Positions 24,541-32,979 are shown, counted from the stretch's first letter. The stretch: 64,000 bases of DNA from VAXT01 sp963827725 (GCA_963827725.1 CAWHBM010000001.1:1426001-1490000), one strand, 5' to 3'. Notes: generated by a model not told the origin, from the sequence alone. Numbers and translations are program-made.

Positions 24541-24885
24541 GTGCAGAGCTGGCGACTGCCCGAGATCGAGACCCCCGACGGGAGCCGCTCGCCTGTCGTC
24601 CTCCACTCGTCAGGCGAGGCGCGTGCGGTCCTGATCGGCCTCAACCCCGGCCAGGAGCTTGGTGACCACCAGGTGAAGGAGCACGCGTTCCTCGTCGTCG
24701 TCGACGGGTCGGTGCGGATCGAGGCGGGCGGCGAGAGCCTCGAGGCGGGCATCGGGACGCTCGTGAAGTTCGAGCCCGACGAGCGGCACCTTCTCGCCAG
24801 CGAGTCGGGCGCCAAGATCCTGCTCCTCCTCGCGCCGTGGCCCGGTGAGGGCCACTACCGCGGCAGCGAACCGGCCCCGAGCTAG
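24541..24885 (+). CDS. small cupin-domain protein
   Basis: 114-residue single-domain cupin. The first cupin motif is recognisable in GLNPGQELGDHQVKEHAFLVVVDGSVRIEAGG and the second in GTLVKFEPDERHLLASE. Of the usual metal ligands, His42, His47 and one C-terminal His seem present, so metal binding is possible. Substrate unknown; such proteins often bind sugars or small acids or sit in stress pathways. The start is GTG, six bases after a -10-like hexamer. Its end overlaps the stop of the convergent gene at 24882. Confidence 0.75.
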   Translation: MQSWRLPEIETPDGSRSPVVLHSSGEARAVLIGLNPGQELGDHQVKEHAFLVVVDGSVRIEAGGESLEAGIGTLVKFEPDERHLLASESGAKILLLLAPWPGEGHYRGSEPAPS

Positions 24886-25283
24886 CGCTTGCTCTTGGGA
24901 GCGGCTCCCGTTCGCCGCAGGTGCGCCCGGTAGAGCATCGAGTCCATCACGTAGCTGAAGGGCAGGAAGAGGGCGAGCAGGACAGCGGTTCGCACGACGC
25001 TCTCGCTGATCGGCTCGTTCCGCTCGAGGATGCGGATGGTGATGAACATCAGTGGCGCGAAGATGAGGGCGCGCTTGCCGACGCGGGTCCAGGACGCGGG
25101 CTCGATCACCTTTCCGGCGCGAGCCCTCGACGGTGGTCGCTTCCCGTTTCGCCTCTCCTCGGGCTTCTGCTCCTCGGCGGCCTCGGCCACCTCGACCTCG
25201 CGTCCCTCCTCGTCCACGTAGACGTATTCGTACTCATGGCGACGACCCTTTGCGCGCCGGCGCCTCTGCTTGCGAGAGGGCAT
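24882..25283 (-). CDS. conserved basic membrane protein, function unknown
   Basis: 133 residues. A highly basic N-terminus (PSRKQRRRRAKGRRH) is followed by a charged Glu-rich stretch. A C-terminal part holds two hydrophobic helices (about 70-84 and 96-116, LIFAPLMFITIRIL, VVRTAVLLALFLPFSYVMDSMLY). The layout resembles small actinobacterial membrane proteins of unknown role. TAGGCT lies six bases before the ATG and overlaps the hutI stop codon. It could be read with the hut operon or separately. No function is assigned. Confidence 0.65.
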   Translation of the reverse strand: MPSRKQRRRRAKGRRHEYEYVYVDEEGREVEVAEAAEEQKPEERRNGKRPPSRARAGKVIEPASWTRVGKRALIFAPLMFITIRILERNEPISESVVRTAVLLALFLPFSYVMDSMLYRAHLRRTGAAPKSKR

Positions 25284-25289
25284 GCGACT

Positions 25290-25295
25290 AGCCTA
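25290..25295 (-). promoter_or_regulatory. -10 element (TAGGCT) of the basic membrane protein gene
   Basis: TAGGCT, six bases before the ATG at 25283, sharing its TAG with the hutI stop codon. Confidence 0.48.
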
Positions 25296-26519
25296 AGTGA
25301 CGCGCCCCTCGCGGAGAACGCTCTTCACGACTTGACCGCCCACGTGGTAGGCGAGGTAGCGCCAGTCGGGCGCGTCGAGCAGAAGGACGTCCGCCTGGTA
25401 TCCGGGGGCGAGCCTGCCGATTCGGTCCGCTCGCCCGAGAACGTGGGCCGCGTTGACCGTGCAGGCGCTCAGCGCTTCCGCCGGGGAGAGCCCGAGTTGC
25501 GTGCACGCGAGGGAGCAGACGAGCGGAAGGCTCTCGCAGAACGCGCTTCCAGGGTTGAAGTCGGTTGCGAGCGCGACCGCCGCCCCTTCGTCTACCAGCG
25601 CCCGCGCCGGCGGCATCGGCCTACCGAGGACGAGCGCCGCAATCGGGAGCAGGACGCCCACGACGTCGCTGTCGGCGAGCGTGCGGACGCCTTCAGGGCC
25701 GGTGGCCTCGAGGTGGTCGATCGACCTCGCGCCGAGCTCGACCGCGAGCGGGACGGCCCCGGCCTCGGTGAACTGGTCGCCGTGCAGGCGTAGCGCGAGG
25801 CCTGCGTCGCGGCAGGCGACGAGATAGCGCCGCGCCTGGTCGACGGTAAAGGCGCCGCGCTCCAGGAAGACGTCGGCCGCCTCGGCGATCCCGGCGGCCT
25901 CCGGCAGGACGTCGGCGAGCGCGAAGTCGAGATAGGCATCGGCGTCGTCGAACTCCGGCGGGACCGCATGCGCGCCTAGCCAGGTTGGGATGCCGCCTTC
26001 AGCGGCGATCGCCCGGAGGGACGCGAGCTCGGTCTCGCGATCGAGGCCGTAGCCCGACTTGGACTCGAACGTCGTCGTGCCCGCGCGGAACATCCAGTCG
26101 GAGTGCCGGGAAACCGCAGCTCGGAGCCCGTCCTCTCCCGCCGCGCGGGTTGCCTCGACAGTCGCGAGGATCCCCCCGCCCGCGGCGTGGAGCTCCTCGT
26201 AGCTCGCTCCGGTCGCACGCAGCTCGAACTCCCGGACACGGTCGCCCGCGAAGCATGCGTGCGTGTGGCAGTCGACAAGCCCGGGCAGCGCGCAGAGGCC
26301 GCTGCCGTCGAGCTCGCGGACGTCGCCCTCGAGGGGCTGCAGGTCGCGCATCGGCCCGACGGCCGCAACCCGGCCCTCCTCGCAGAGCAGATACGCATCC
26401 TCGACCACCTCGACCTCTCCCAGCGCGGGACCGCGCAGCGGCGCGTCGCTCCCCGCGGAGCTGACGACCTGTGCGAGGTCGCGGACGAGCAGCCGCTCCG
26501 GAGGACCAGACGGGCTCAC
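25293..26519 (-). CDS. hutI: imidazolonepropionase
   Basis: Third step of histidine degradation, opening imidazolone propionate to N-formimino-glutamate. 408 residues of the amidohydrolase fold: metal ligands in GLVDCHTHACFAG, the substrate loop FESKSGYGLDRETE, then LHGDQFTEAG, IDHLEATG and ATDFNPGSA. The start is GTG at 26519, overlapping the hutU stop codon in a GTGA arrangement; the open frame upstream is a hutU shadow. It is the last hut gene of the operon. Confidence 0.95.
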   Translation of the reverse strand: MSPSGPPERLLVRDLAQVVSSAGSDAPLRGPALGEVEVVEDAYLLCEEGRVAAVGPMRDLQPLEGDVRELDGSGLCALPGLVDCHTHACFAGDRVREFELRATGASYEELHAAGGGILATVEATRAAGEDGLRAAVSRHSDWMFRAGTTTFESKSGYGLDRETELASLRAIAAEGGIPTWLGAHAVPPEFDDADAYLDFALADVLPEAAGIAEAADVFLERGAFTVDQARRYLVACRDAGLALRLHGDQFTEAGAVPLAVELGARSIDHLEATGPEGVRTLADSDVVGVLLPIAALVLGRPMPPARALVDEGAAVALATDFNPGSAFCESLPLVCSLACTQLGLSPAEALSACTVNAAHVLGRADRIGRLAPGYQADVLLLDAPDWRYLAYHVGGQVVKSVLREGRVT

Positions 26520-28228
26520 TCGGAGCCGGACGGAGACATCGGCGGCTCGAGGCCGTATTGCGCGGCAGCGTCGGCCGCGTCCTCGTAGCCCGCGTCGAGA
26601 TGGCGGAGCACTCCGAGGCCTGGATCGGTCGTCAGCACGCGCTCGAGCCGCTCGGCCATCTCCTCGGTGCCGTCGGCGACGACGACCATGCCCGCGTGGA
26701 TCGAGTTGCCGATCCCGACCCCGCCGCCGTGATGGACGCTGACCCACGTCGCACCCGCGGCGACGTTCACGAGCGCGTTCAGGATCGGCCAGTCCGCGAT
26801 GGCATCGGAGCCGTCGCGCATCGCCTCGGTCTCGCGGTAGGGCGAGGCAACCGACCCCGAGTCGAGGTGGTCGCGCCCGATCACGACCGGAGCGCGAACC
26901 TCTCCCGAGCGAACCAGCTCGTTGATCGCCAGCCCCGCCCGCGCCCGGTCACCCAGGCCGAGCCAGCAGATCCGAGCAGGCAGGCCCTGGAACTGGACGT
27001 GCGCCGGTGCAAGCTCGAGCCAGCGCTGGAGAAGCTGGTCGTCCGGAAAGAGCTCCTTCAACGCCGAGTCGATCACGGCGATGTCGCGCTCGTCACCCGA
27101 GAGCGCCGCCCATCGAAACGGGCCGATTCCGCGGCAGAAAAGCGGTCGAATATAGGCCGGGACGAAGCCCGGGTATGTGAACGCATCCTTTACGCCGGCC
27201 TCATAGGCCTCCCCGCGAAGGTTGTTGCCATAATCGAAAACATAGCTTCCGGATCGGACGAGATCGAGCAGGCCCCCAACGTGGCGGACGATCGACTCTC
27301 GGGCCTGGCGCAGGTATTCCTCCGGGTCGCTCGCACGCAGCTCGGCAGCCTCGTCGAGCGGCATCCCCGCGGGGATGTACCCGGTGAGCGGGTCGTGCGC
27401 GGCGGTCTGGTCGGTGACGAGGTCGAAAGCCTCCCCACGCCTAGCCAGCTCGGGCACGACTTCCGCGGCATTGCCGAGCAGGCCAACCGAGAGAGGCTGG
27501 CGCTCCGCGGCTGCTTCCCGCACGAGCCCGAGTGCCTCGTCCAGCGACTCGCTCGCGCGATCCAGATACCCCGTTTCGAGACGCCGCTGGATGCGCGTGG
27601 GATCGACTTCGACGCACAGGATCGCCGCGCCGCACATCGTCGCCGCCAGGGGTTGTGCCCCACCCATGCCCCCAAGCCCGGCGGTCAGGATCGTCCTGCC
27701 TGCGAGGTCGGCCGATCCGAAGTGCTCCTCGCCCGCGGCGGCGAAGGTCTGGTAGGTGCCCTGGAGGATCCCCTGGGTGCCGATGTAGATCCAGCTGCCC
27801 GCCGTCATCTGGCCGAACATGGTCAGCCCCAGCCCTTCGAGCCGACGGAACTCGTCCCAGTTCGCCCAGCGGGGGACGAGCAGCGAGTTGGCGATCAGGA
27901 CACGCGGCGCCCCGGGATGGGTGCGCAGGACTCCGACCGGCTTGCCACTCTGAACGAGGAGCGTCTCGTCTTCGCCGAGCGTGAGCAGCGACCGGACGAT
28001 TGCTCGCAGCGCATCGTGGTTGCGGGCGGCCTTGCCGGATCCGCCGTAGACGACGAGGTCCTCCGGGCGCTCGGCCACGTCGGGATCGAGGTTGTTCAGG
28101 AGCATTCGCAGCGGGGCCTCGGTCGCCCACGAGCGCGCATTCAGCTCCGCGCCCCGCGGTGCCCGGATCGAGGAGAGGTCGCCGCAGAGCGCCTCGACGG
28201 TCTGGGCAAGAGTGTCAACGGCTGTCAC
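26516..28228 (-). CDS. hutU: urocanate hydratase
   Basis: Second step of histidine degradation, hydrating urocanate with tightly bound NAD. The 570-residue protein has the conserved TAGLGGMGGAQPLAATMCGA, DQTAAHDPLTGYIPAG, YGNNLRGEAYEAG and WVSVHHGGGVGIGNSIHAGMV blocks. The start is GTG at 28228, overlapping the stop of the 71-residue membrane protein. Length is normal for the family. Confidence 0.97.
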   Translation of the reverse strand: MTAVDTLAQTVEALCGDLSSIRAPRGAELNARSWATEAPLRMLLNNLDPDVAERPEDLVVYGGSGKAARNHDALRAIVRSLLTLGEDETLLVQSGKPVGVLRTHPGAPRVLIANSLLVPRWANWDEFRRLEGLGLTMFGQMTAGSWIYIGTQGILQGTYQTFAAAGEEHFGSADLAGRTILTAGLGGMGGAQPLAATMCGAAILCVEVDPTRIQRRLETGYLDRASESLDEALGLVREAAAERQPLSVGLLGNAAEVVPELARRGEAFDLVTDQTAAHDPLTGYIPAGMPLDEAAELRASDPEEYLRQARESIVRHVGGLLDLVRSGSYVFDYGNNLRGEAYEAGVKDAFTYPGFVPAYIRPLFCRGIGPFRWAALSGDERDIAVIDSALKELFPDDQLLQRWLELAPAHVQFQGLPARICWLGLGDRARAGLAINELVRSGEVRAPVVIGRDHLDSGSVASPYRETEAMRDGSDAIADWPILNALVNVAAGATWVSVHHGGGVGIGNSIHAGMVVVADGTEEMAERLERVLTTDPGLGVLRHLDAGYEDAADAAAQYGLEPPMSPSGSE

Positions 28229-28440
28229 GAGTCCTGTTCTTCCTCCTCGAGCCGCTGCCGGATTTTCCACCAGCTGTATGCCGTCGCAATGAGGAAGCAG
28301 GCGACGGCGACCGGGACGGCCACCACGAGGTCTCCATCGGTCAGGAACACGATGACGACGAAGGCGACGGCGAACCCCGCGTAGAGGAGCGCGCTGTCGC
28401 GATAAGGCTTCTTTGGCAGGACTCCCTGCTCGAACCTCAA
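28225..28440 (-). CDS. 71-residue membrane protein inside the hut operon
   Basis: Small protein with two membrane helices (about 19-34 and 38-58, LLYAGFAVAFVVIVFL, LVVAVPVAVACFLIATAYSWW) and an acidic C-terminus (RLEEEEQDS). It starts at TTG 28440, overlapping the hutH stop (TTGA), and its stop overlaps the hutU start, so it is translated as part of the operon. I do not recognise the family. Too small for a histidine transporter by itself; an accessory or regulatory membrane role is possible. Confidence 0.7.
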   Translation of the reverse strand: MRFEQGVLPKKPYRDSALLYAGFAVAFVVIVFLTDGDLVVAVPVAVACFLIATAYSWWKIRQRLEEEEQDS

Positions 28441-29978
28441 CGAAGAGCACCCGTCTTCGTCTCGACCGCGGCCATCGCGGACCCGTCGCGAATCGCCGAG
28501 GCGACGGCCTCGATGTCGTCCGCCAGCGACCGGTCGTCACGAAGCCGCGGCGAGAGCGACCTGACGAGCTCGCGCGCTGTGCGACCCCCCAACCCGGGCG
28601 CAAGAGGAGCGTGGAGCTCGACCGCCTGTGCGCCTGCCAGGAGCTCGATCGCGACGACCCGCTCGGCGTTCGCGAGAACCTGCCACGCCTTCAATCCGGA
28701 AGCGTTGCCCATGGAGACATGATCTTCCTGCCCCGCACTCGTCGGGATCGAGTCGACGCTCGCAGGATGGCAGAGCGCCTTGCACTCGCTGACGAGCGCG
28801 GCGGCGACGTACTGCGGGATCATGAACCCGGAGTTGAGTCCACCGTCGGCTGCGAGAAATGCCGGCAGCCCGTCGGAGAGCGCCGGGTTGACGAGGCGCT
28901 CGGTGCGACGCTCGGAGATGCTCCCGAGCTCGCTGACAGCCATCGCCAGCGCGTCGAGGGCAAACCCCAACGGCTGCCCGTGGAAGTTCCCGTTCGAGAG
29001 AAGCGTCCCCTCTTGGCTGAAGACGAGCGGATTGTCGGTTGCCGCGTTCAGCTCGATCCCCGCGGTGTAGTCGACGTAGTCGAGGAGATCGCGAGAGGCG
29101 CCGTGAACCTGCGCGGCGCATCGCAGCGAGTATGCGTCCTGGACACGGTCGCACCAGCGATGCGCGTCGATGATCGCCGAGCCCTCGAGCAGCGCGAGGA
29201 TGTTGGCCGCAGAGGCCGCCTGCCCGCGCAGGGGCCGTAGCTCGTGGATCTCGGGCAGGAAGCTGTCGCGAGAGCCCTGAAGTGCCTCGAGCGAGAGCGC
29301 GCACGCGATGTCAGCGGCCTGCGCGAGTCGCCGGGCGCGCACGACTCCCAGCGCGGCGAACGCGCCCATGAATTGGGTCCCGTTCACGAGCGAAAGCCCT
29401 TCCTTGGCCTGCAGACGAAGCGGCTCGAGCCCCACTCGCGAAAGCGCATCGGCGCCCGAGAGAAGCTCCCCCTCGACACGCGCGCGCCCTTCGCCGACCA
29501 ACGGCAGAGCGAGATGAGCCAGAGGAGCAAGGTCACCGCTGGCGCCGACCGAGCCACGGCTCGGCACCTCGGGCAGGACCCCATGGGCGAGACAGTCGAG
29601 CAGCCGCTCGGCGACCTCCGGTCGAGTTCCGGAGTACCCCTTCGCAAGCGTGTTCGCACGCATGAGCAGCGCCGCGCGAACGATCTCGTCCGGGTAAGGC
29701 TCGCCGACGCCGCAGGCGTGGCTGCGCAGGAGGCGTAGCTGGAGCTCCTCGGCGAGCTCGCCGGGTATGCGCGTCGAGACGAACCGTCCGAACCCCGTCG
29801 TCACTCCGTACGTCGGGCCTTCGGAGGCAACGGCCCGGTCGACGACCTCGCGCGCGGCGGCCATCTTCTCTCGGGCGGAGTCGTCCAGATCGGCGGCGGC
29901 ACCCTCCACCGCGACCTCCCAGACGTCGGCGGTGGTGAGGTCCTCACCTGTCAGGCGGACCACAGTCGTCCGGGACAT
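28437..29978 (-). CDS. hutH: histidine ammonia-lyase
   Basis: First step of histidine degradation: elimination of ammonia to urocanate. 513 residues. The autocatalytic MIO cofactor triad Ala-Ser-Gly is in GSVGASGDLAPLAHLAL, with YGVTTGFG near the N-terminus, FHGQPLGFALD and TSAGQEDHVSMG downstream. It starts at ATG 29978; TAGACT lies nine bases upstream. The order ftcD-hutH-small ORF-hutU-hutI gives the pathway in sequence. Confidence 0.97.
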   Translation of the reverse strand: MSRTTVVRLTGEDLTTADVWEVAVEGAAADLDDSAREKMAAAREVVDRAVASEGPTYGVTTGFGRFVSTRIPGELAEELQLRLLRSHACGVGEPYPDEIVRAALLMRANTLAKGYSGTRPEVAERLLDCLAHGVLPEVPSRGSVGASGDLAPLAHLALPLVGEGRARVEGELLSGADALSRVGLEPLRLQAKEGLSLVNGTQFMGAFAALGVVRARRLAQAADIACALSLEALQGSRDSFLPEIHELRPLRGQAASAANILALLEGSAIIDAHRWCDRVQDAYSLRCAAQVHGASRDLLDYVDYTAGIELNAATDNPLVFSQEGTLLSNGNFHGQPLGFALDALAMAVSELGSISERRTERLVNPALSDGLPAFLAADGGLNSGFMIPQYVAAALVSECKALCHPASVDSIPTSAGQEDHVSMGNASGLKAWQVLANAERVVAIELLAGAQAVELHAPLAPGLGGRTARELVRSLSPRLRDDRSLADDIEAVASAIRDGSAMAAVETKTGALR

Positions 29979-29987
29979 CGAGTGGCC

Positions 29988-29993
29988 AGTCTA
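29988..29993 (-). promoter_or_regulatory. -10 element (TAGACT) of hutH
   Basis: TAGACT, nine bases before the hutH ATG in the 26-base gap after ftcD; may supplement transcription from the ftcD promoter. Confidence 0.4.
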
Positions 29994-30004
29994 GCCTTCG
30001 CGCT

Positions 30005-30886
30005 TCAGCGGTCGAGGAGGCGCAGTTCGAGCACCCGGGACGAGTCGAACCCATCGATCTTGAGCATGGCGCCCGCCGCGGCAGCAGCCGCCCCGGCCGG
30101 CATCAGCCCTACGAGCTCCGAGCCCACCACCTCAGCGCTCCGCGCGTGCGCCTCGTCCTCGATTCGGGCGACGACCTCGTGCAACGAAGCCGCCTCCCAG
30201 TCCTCGACGTTCATGCTCACTTGGACGAGGCCTGCGCCAGGAAGGTCGAGTCCGAGTGCTCGGACACCTGGAAAACCTCCGCCGACCTCGCGGACGACTG
30301 CCGCGATGGCCTGCGCCGCGTCGAGCTCGCCGCGCAGGTTGACGTTGAAGGCGATGAGCGGCCGCCGTGCCCCGACGAGGACTCCACCGGCCCGATCGTC
30401 GAGTCTCCTGGGACCGTAATCGGGCTCGAGCTCTCCCGTATCGATCCTGCTCTGGAGCTCGCCGGGGCCGCCTCTCCGGAAGAAGGCCGGACCGCGTCCC
30501 GGCGAGAGCTCGCCATAGAGAAACACCGGCAATGCGATCTCCTCGCCGACGCGCCGAGCAAGCTCACGAGCCGCCTCGCGTGCTCGCGGCATGTCGTCGG
30601 GGACGATCGGCACCACCGGGACGACGTCGGCCGCACCGATCCTGGGATGAGCTCCCTCGTGGTTGCGGAGATCGATGCGCTCACGCGCGCACGCGATTCC
30701 GGCCAGGAGCGCCTCGACGAGCTCGCCGTCCTCACCGACGAGGGTGAAGACGGAGCGGTTGTGGTCGGCGTCGGCGTGAACGTCGAGCAGCTCGGCGCGC
30801 TCGCCAAGCGCGCTCGCCAGGGCATCGATGGTGGCTCGGTCGCGTCCCTCCGAGAAGTTCGGCACCGATTCGAGCGGCAGCCTCAC
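30005..30886 (-). CDS. ftcD: glutamate formimidoyltransferase
   Basis: Transfers the formimino group of formiminoglutamate, the hutI product, to tetrahydrofolate, releasing glutamate. 293 residues matching the FTCD transferase domain: ESVPNFSEGRDRATIDAL, LLDVHADADHNRSVFTLVG, HEGAHPRIGAADVVPVVPI and LIAFNVNL. The cyclodeaminase domain found in fused enzymes is absent, and no separate cyclodeaminase gene is in the window. The GTG start at 30886 lies 17 bases from the divergent methyltransferase start with a shared bidirectional -10 between them. Confidence 0.94.
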   Translation of the reverse strand: MRLPLESVPNFSEGRDRATIDALASALGERAELLDVHADADHNRSVFTLVGEDGELVEALLAGIACARERIDLRNHEGAHPRIGAADVVPVVPIVPDDMPRAREAARELARRVGEEIALPVFLYGELSPGRGPAFFRRGGPGELQSRIDTGELEPDYGPRRLDDRAGGVLVGARRPLIAFNVNLRGELDAAQAIAAVVREVGGGFPGVRALGLDLPGAGLVQVSMNVEDWEAASLHEVVARIEDEAHARSAEVVGSELVGLMPAGAAAAAAGAMLKIDGFDSSRVLELRLLDR

Positions 30887-30891
30887 GCGCG

Positions 30892-30898
30892 TACTCTA
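30892..30898. promoter_or_regulatory. bidirectional -10 element TACTCTA between ftcD and a methyltransferase gene
   Basis: On the plus strand TACTCT (30892-30897) is six bases before the GTG at 30904. On the minus strand TAGAGT (30898-30893) is six bases before the GTG of ftcD at 30886. The whole intergenic gap is 17 bases, so both transcripts would start at or beside their start codons from one symmetric 7-mer. Confidence 0.55.
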
Positions 30899-30903
30899 GG
30901 AGT

Positions 30904-31498
30904 GTGAAGGCGTACTACGACGCGCGCGCGCCGGAATACGACGATTGGTATCTCGGGGTCGGGCCTTTACGCCGACCGAGACCGGCCCGGCTGGGACGAG
31001 GAGCTTGCCGGTCTCATCGACGCGATCCAGGCGTTGCCGCCTGCTCGCACACTCGACGTCGCGTGCGGCACCGGCTTTCTCACCCGCCACCTGCGCGGCG
31101 AGATCGTCGGCATCGACGCGAGCGAGAGGATGCTCGGGATTGCCCGGGAGCGCGTCGCCGGCGGTGAGTTCCTCACGGCCGACGCGCTGGAGCTGCCCTT
31201 TGAGGACGGGTCGTTCGATCGGCTCTTCACCGGCCACTTCTACGGCCACCTCGAAGATGACGATCGGAAGCGATTTCTCGACGAAGCCAGGCGGGTCGCT
31301 CGCGAGCTCGTCCTCGTCGACTCGTCGGTTCAACATTCACCAGTGGACGAGGAATTTCAGCCGCGTGTCCTGAATGACGGCTCGCGCTGGGAGGTCTACA
31401 AGCGCTATTTCTCGGGCTCGGGGCTCGCCGACGAGCTGGGAGGCGGCGAGACACTCTTCGAAGGTCGCTGGTTCGTCGTCGTGCGCTCGCCGGCTTGA
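30904..31498 (+). pseudogene. class I SAM-dependent methyltransferase, frameshifted near the N-terminus
   Basis: Two frames together make one methyltransferase. Frame one from GTG 30904 reads MKAYYDARAPEYDDWYLGVG. A second frame continues GLYADRDRPGWDEELAGLID, then the SAM motif LDVACGTGFLTRHL and the C-terminal strands to 31498. Removing one G from the run at 30961-30963 joins them exactly. Either the gene carries a one-base insertion or the assembly does. A shorter product starting at an internal codon would lack the first helix. The uracil-DNA-glycosylase-like gene follows with a TTGA overlap. Confidence 0.75.
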
Positions 31499-32106
31499 CG
31501 CGGCGGCGGTCGTCTTATCGCTCACTCGCATCGCTCCAGCGTGACAACGGCGCCTGTCGGGCGTGCGCGGAGGCCGGATTCCCGATCGAGTCGCTGCCGG
31601 TGTTCGAGGGCCACGGGGGCCAACGCGCCTACCTGCTCGGCCAGGCGCCCGGCGTGGTCGAGGGCGAAGAGCGCCGTCCGTGGCGGGGTCGCGCGGGGCA
31701 GACCCTTCGGCGCTGGCTGCAGCTCGAGGAAGACGCTTTCTACGCGACGTTCTACTGCGCGTCGGTCACGCGCTGCTACCCGGGGCACGCGCCGACAGGC
31801 GGCGGGGACCGGACGCCGGCCGCGCGCGAGCAGGAGCTCTGCTCGTTCTGGCGCGAGTGGGAGCTGAAGCTGCTCCGGCCGACGTTGATCGTCCCGGTCG
31901 GCGGCCTTGCGATCCGCCGCCTCCTCGGTCTTTCGAGCCTCGATGCCTCGATCGGCGAGCGCTTTTCGTACGGAGACGCGACCGCCGTTCCGCTTCCTCA
32001 CCCGTCCGGTGTCAGCCGTTGGCTGAACGCCCCCGCGAACCAGGCGCGGCTGGAGCGCGCGGTCGACCTCGTCCATCGCGAGCTCGCTCGGCTAGACGGC
32101 CCTTAG
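31495..32106 (+). CDS. uracil-DNA glycosylase superfamily protein
   Basis: 203 residues resembling family 4/5 uracil-DNA glycosylases, which remove uracil from DNA. Motif 1 GQAPGVVEGEERRPWRGRAG and the late motif PLPHPSGVSRW are present. Cysteines at CRAC near the N-terminus and YCASVTRC in the middle fit the four Fe-S cluster ligands. The first motif has Gln where family 4 has Glu (GEAPG) and Val-Val-Glu for the usual Asp-Glu pair, so specificity may differ. The start is TTG 31495, overlapping the stop of the preceding gene. Confidence 0.85.
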   Translation: MTRRRSSYRSLASLQRDNGACRACAEAGFPIESLPVFEGHGGQRAYLLGQAPGVVEGEERRPWRGRAGQTLRRWLQLEEDAFYATFYCASVTRCYPGHAPTGGGDRTPAAREQELCSFWREWELKLLRPTLIVPVGGLAIRRLLGLSSLDASIGERFSYGDATAVPLPHPSGVSRWLNAPANQARLERAVDLVHRELARLDGP

Positions 32107-32122
32107 GAAGGTACAGCCAACC

Positions 32123-32198
32123 TCCTCCCCGCTTTTCAGCCTAGTGAGGAAATCGTCACGGATGGGTGACGTGATCGTGCCGGAAGCGTGACGATCAC
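32123..32198. repeat. intergenic repeat copy 1 (similar to 49756-49822) with a hairpin
   Basis: The bases around TTTCAGCCTA (32134-32143) and the next 40 align without gaps to the region downstream of nfo at about 49767; GTGACG-GATCG-GCCG is shared. At the right end GTGATCGT and ACGATCAC form an 8-base stem that ends at the stop codon of the convergent gene and may act as a terminator. On the minus strand the element contains TAGGCTGAAA followed by a purine-rich stretch. Confidence 0.45.
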
Positions 32199-32931
32199 TT
32201 GCGGCCGACGACCGTCATCCGGCGGTGCTCGAGCGTCAGCGGCTCGCCGTCCTCCCCGAACGCTCGGGCCTCGCTGAACCCGGCGTCGAGCATCCAGTCG
32301 CGCAGCTCGGCCGCGGTCAGCATTCGCACCGAGAACCGAAGGTGCGCTTCTTGCCGCCGCGGATGATCGTTCGCTCGTCGTGGCTGCGGCTGGTCTCGAT
32401 GTCGAACCGGTGGCGGTCGATCATGCGGTCGTCGCCGCGCTCGGCCACGACCTCGTCGAGATAGCGGCCGAGCAGGTTGTCGCGGTGATTGACCTCGACC
32501 GCCAGTAGACCGCCGGGCTTCAGGGCCTCATACGCCCCGCGCAGCACGCCCCGATTCTCCTCGTCGCTGAAGTAGCCGAATGACGTAAACCAGTTCAACA
32601 CGCGGTCGAATCGCCCGGGCCACGGAATCGAGCGCATGTCCCCTTCGACGTACTCGACCTCGACGCCTCGTTTCGCAGCGTCCGCTCGCGCAAGCTCCAG
32701 GAACAGCGGCGTCGCGTCGAGCCCGGTCACGCGGACGCCGCGTTCGGCCAGGGGGTTCGCGATCCGCCCGTGCCCGCACGCCAGGTCGAGGAGCTCCATC
32801 TCCGGCTCGAGCTCGAGCAGCTTCCAGATCAGGTCGACCTCCGCCGCGGTCCGCTCGGGGGTCAGGAGCTCCTCGTAGAAGTAGAGGTAGTCCTCGTCGA
32901 AGGCGGCCTCGCGGTCGAATTCAGGTTCCAT
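32195..32931 (-). pseudogene. class I SAM-dependent methyltransferase, frameshifted near the C-terminus
   Basis: The main frame from ATG 32931 covers the whole Rossmann core (LLDLACGHGRIANPLAERGVRVTGLD, VEYVEGDMRSIPWPGRFDRVLNWF, LAVEVNH) and ends abnormally in RTFGSRCEC. Shifting frame around 32334-32342 gives a natural continuation FSVRMLTAAELRDWMLDAGF and LTLEHRRMTVVGRK, ending at 32195. One base appears to be missing (TTC[C]GG). Substrate unknown. It is divergent from the ABC exporter genes. Confidence 0.75.
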
Positions 32932-32979
32932 CGGCCTAAGTTTCCCGGCGCGGAAGCCCGCAGGGCAAGTAGCGGCGGC

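Noticed and set aside
32929..32945. Leaderless -10 for the minus-strand methyltransferase at 32931 (TTAGGCC close to the ATG).
   Set aside because: The hexamer lacks the final T and lies only one or two bases from the start codon, outside the 6-7 base spacing seen elsewhere.
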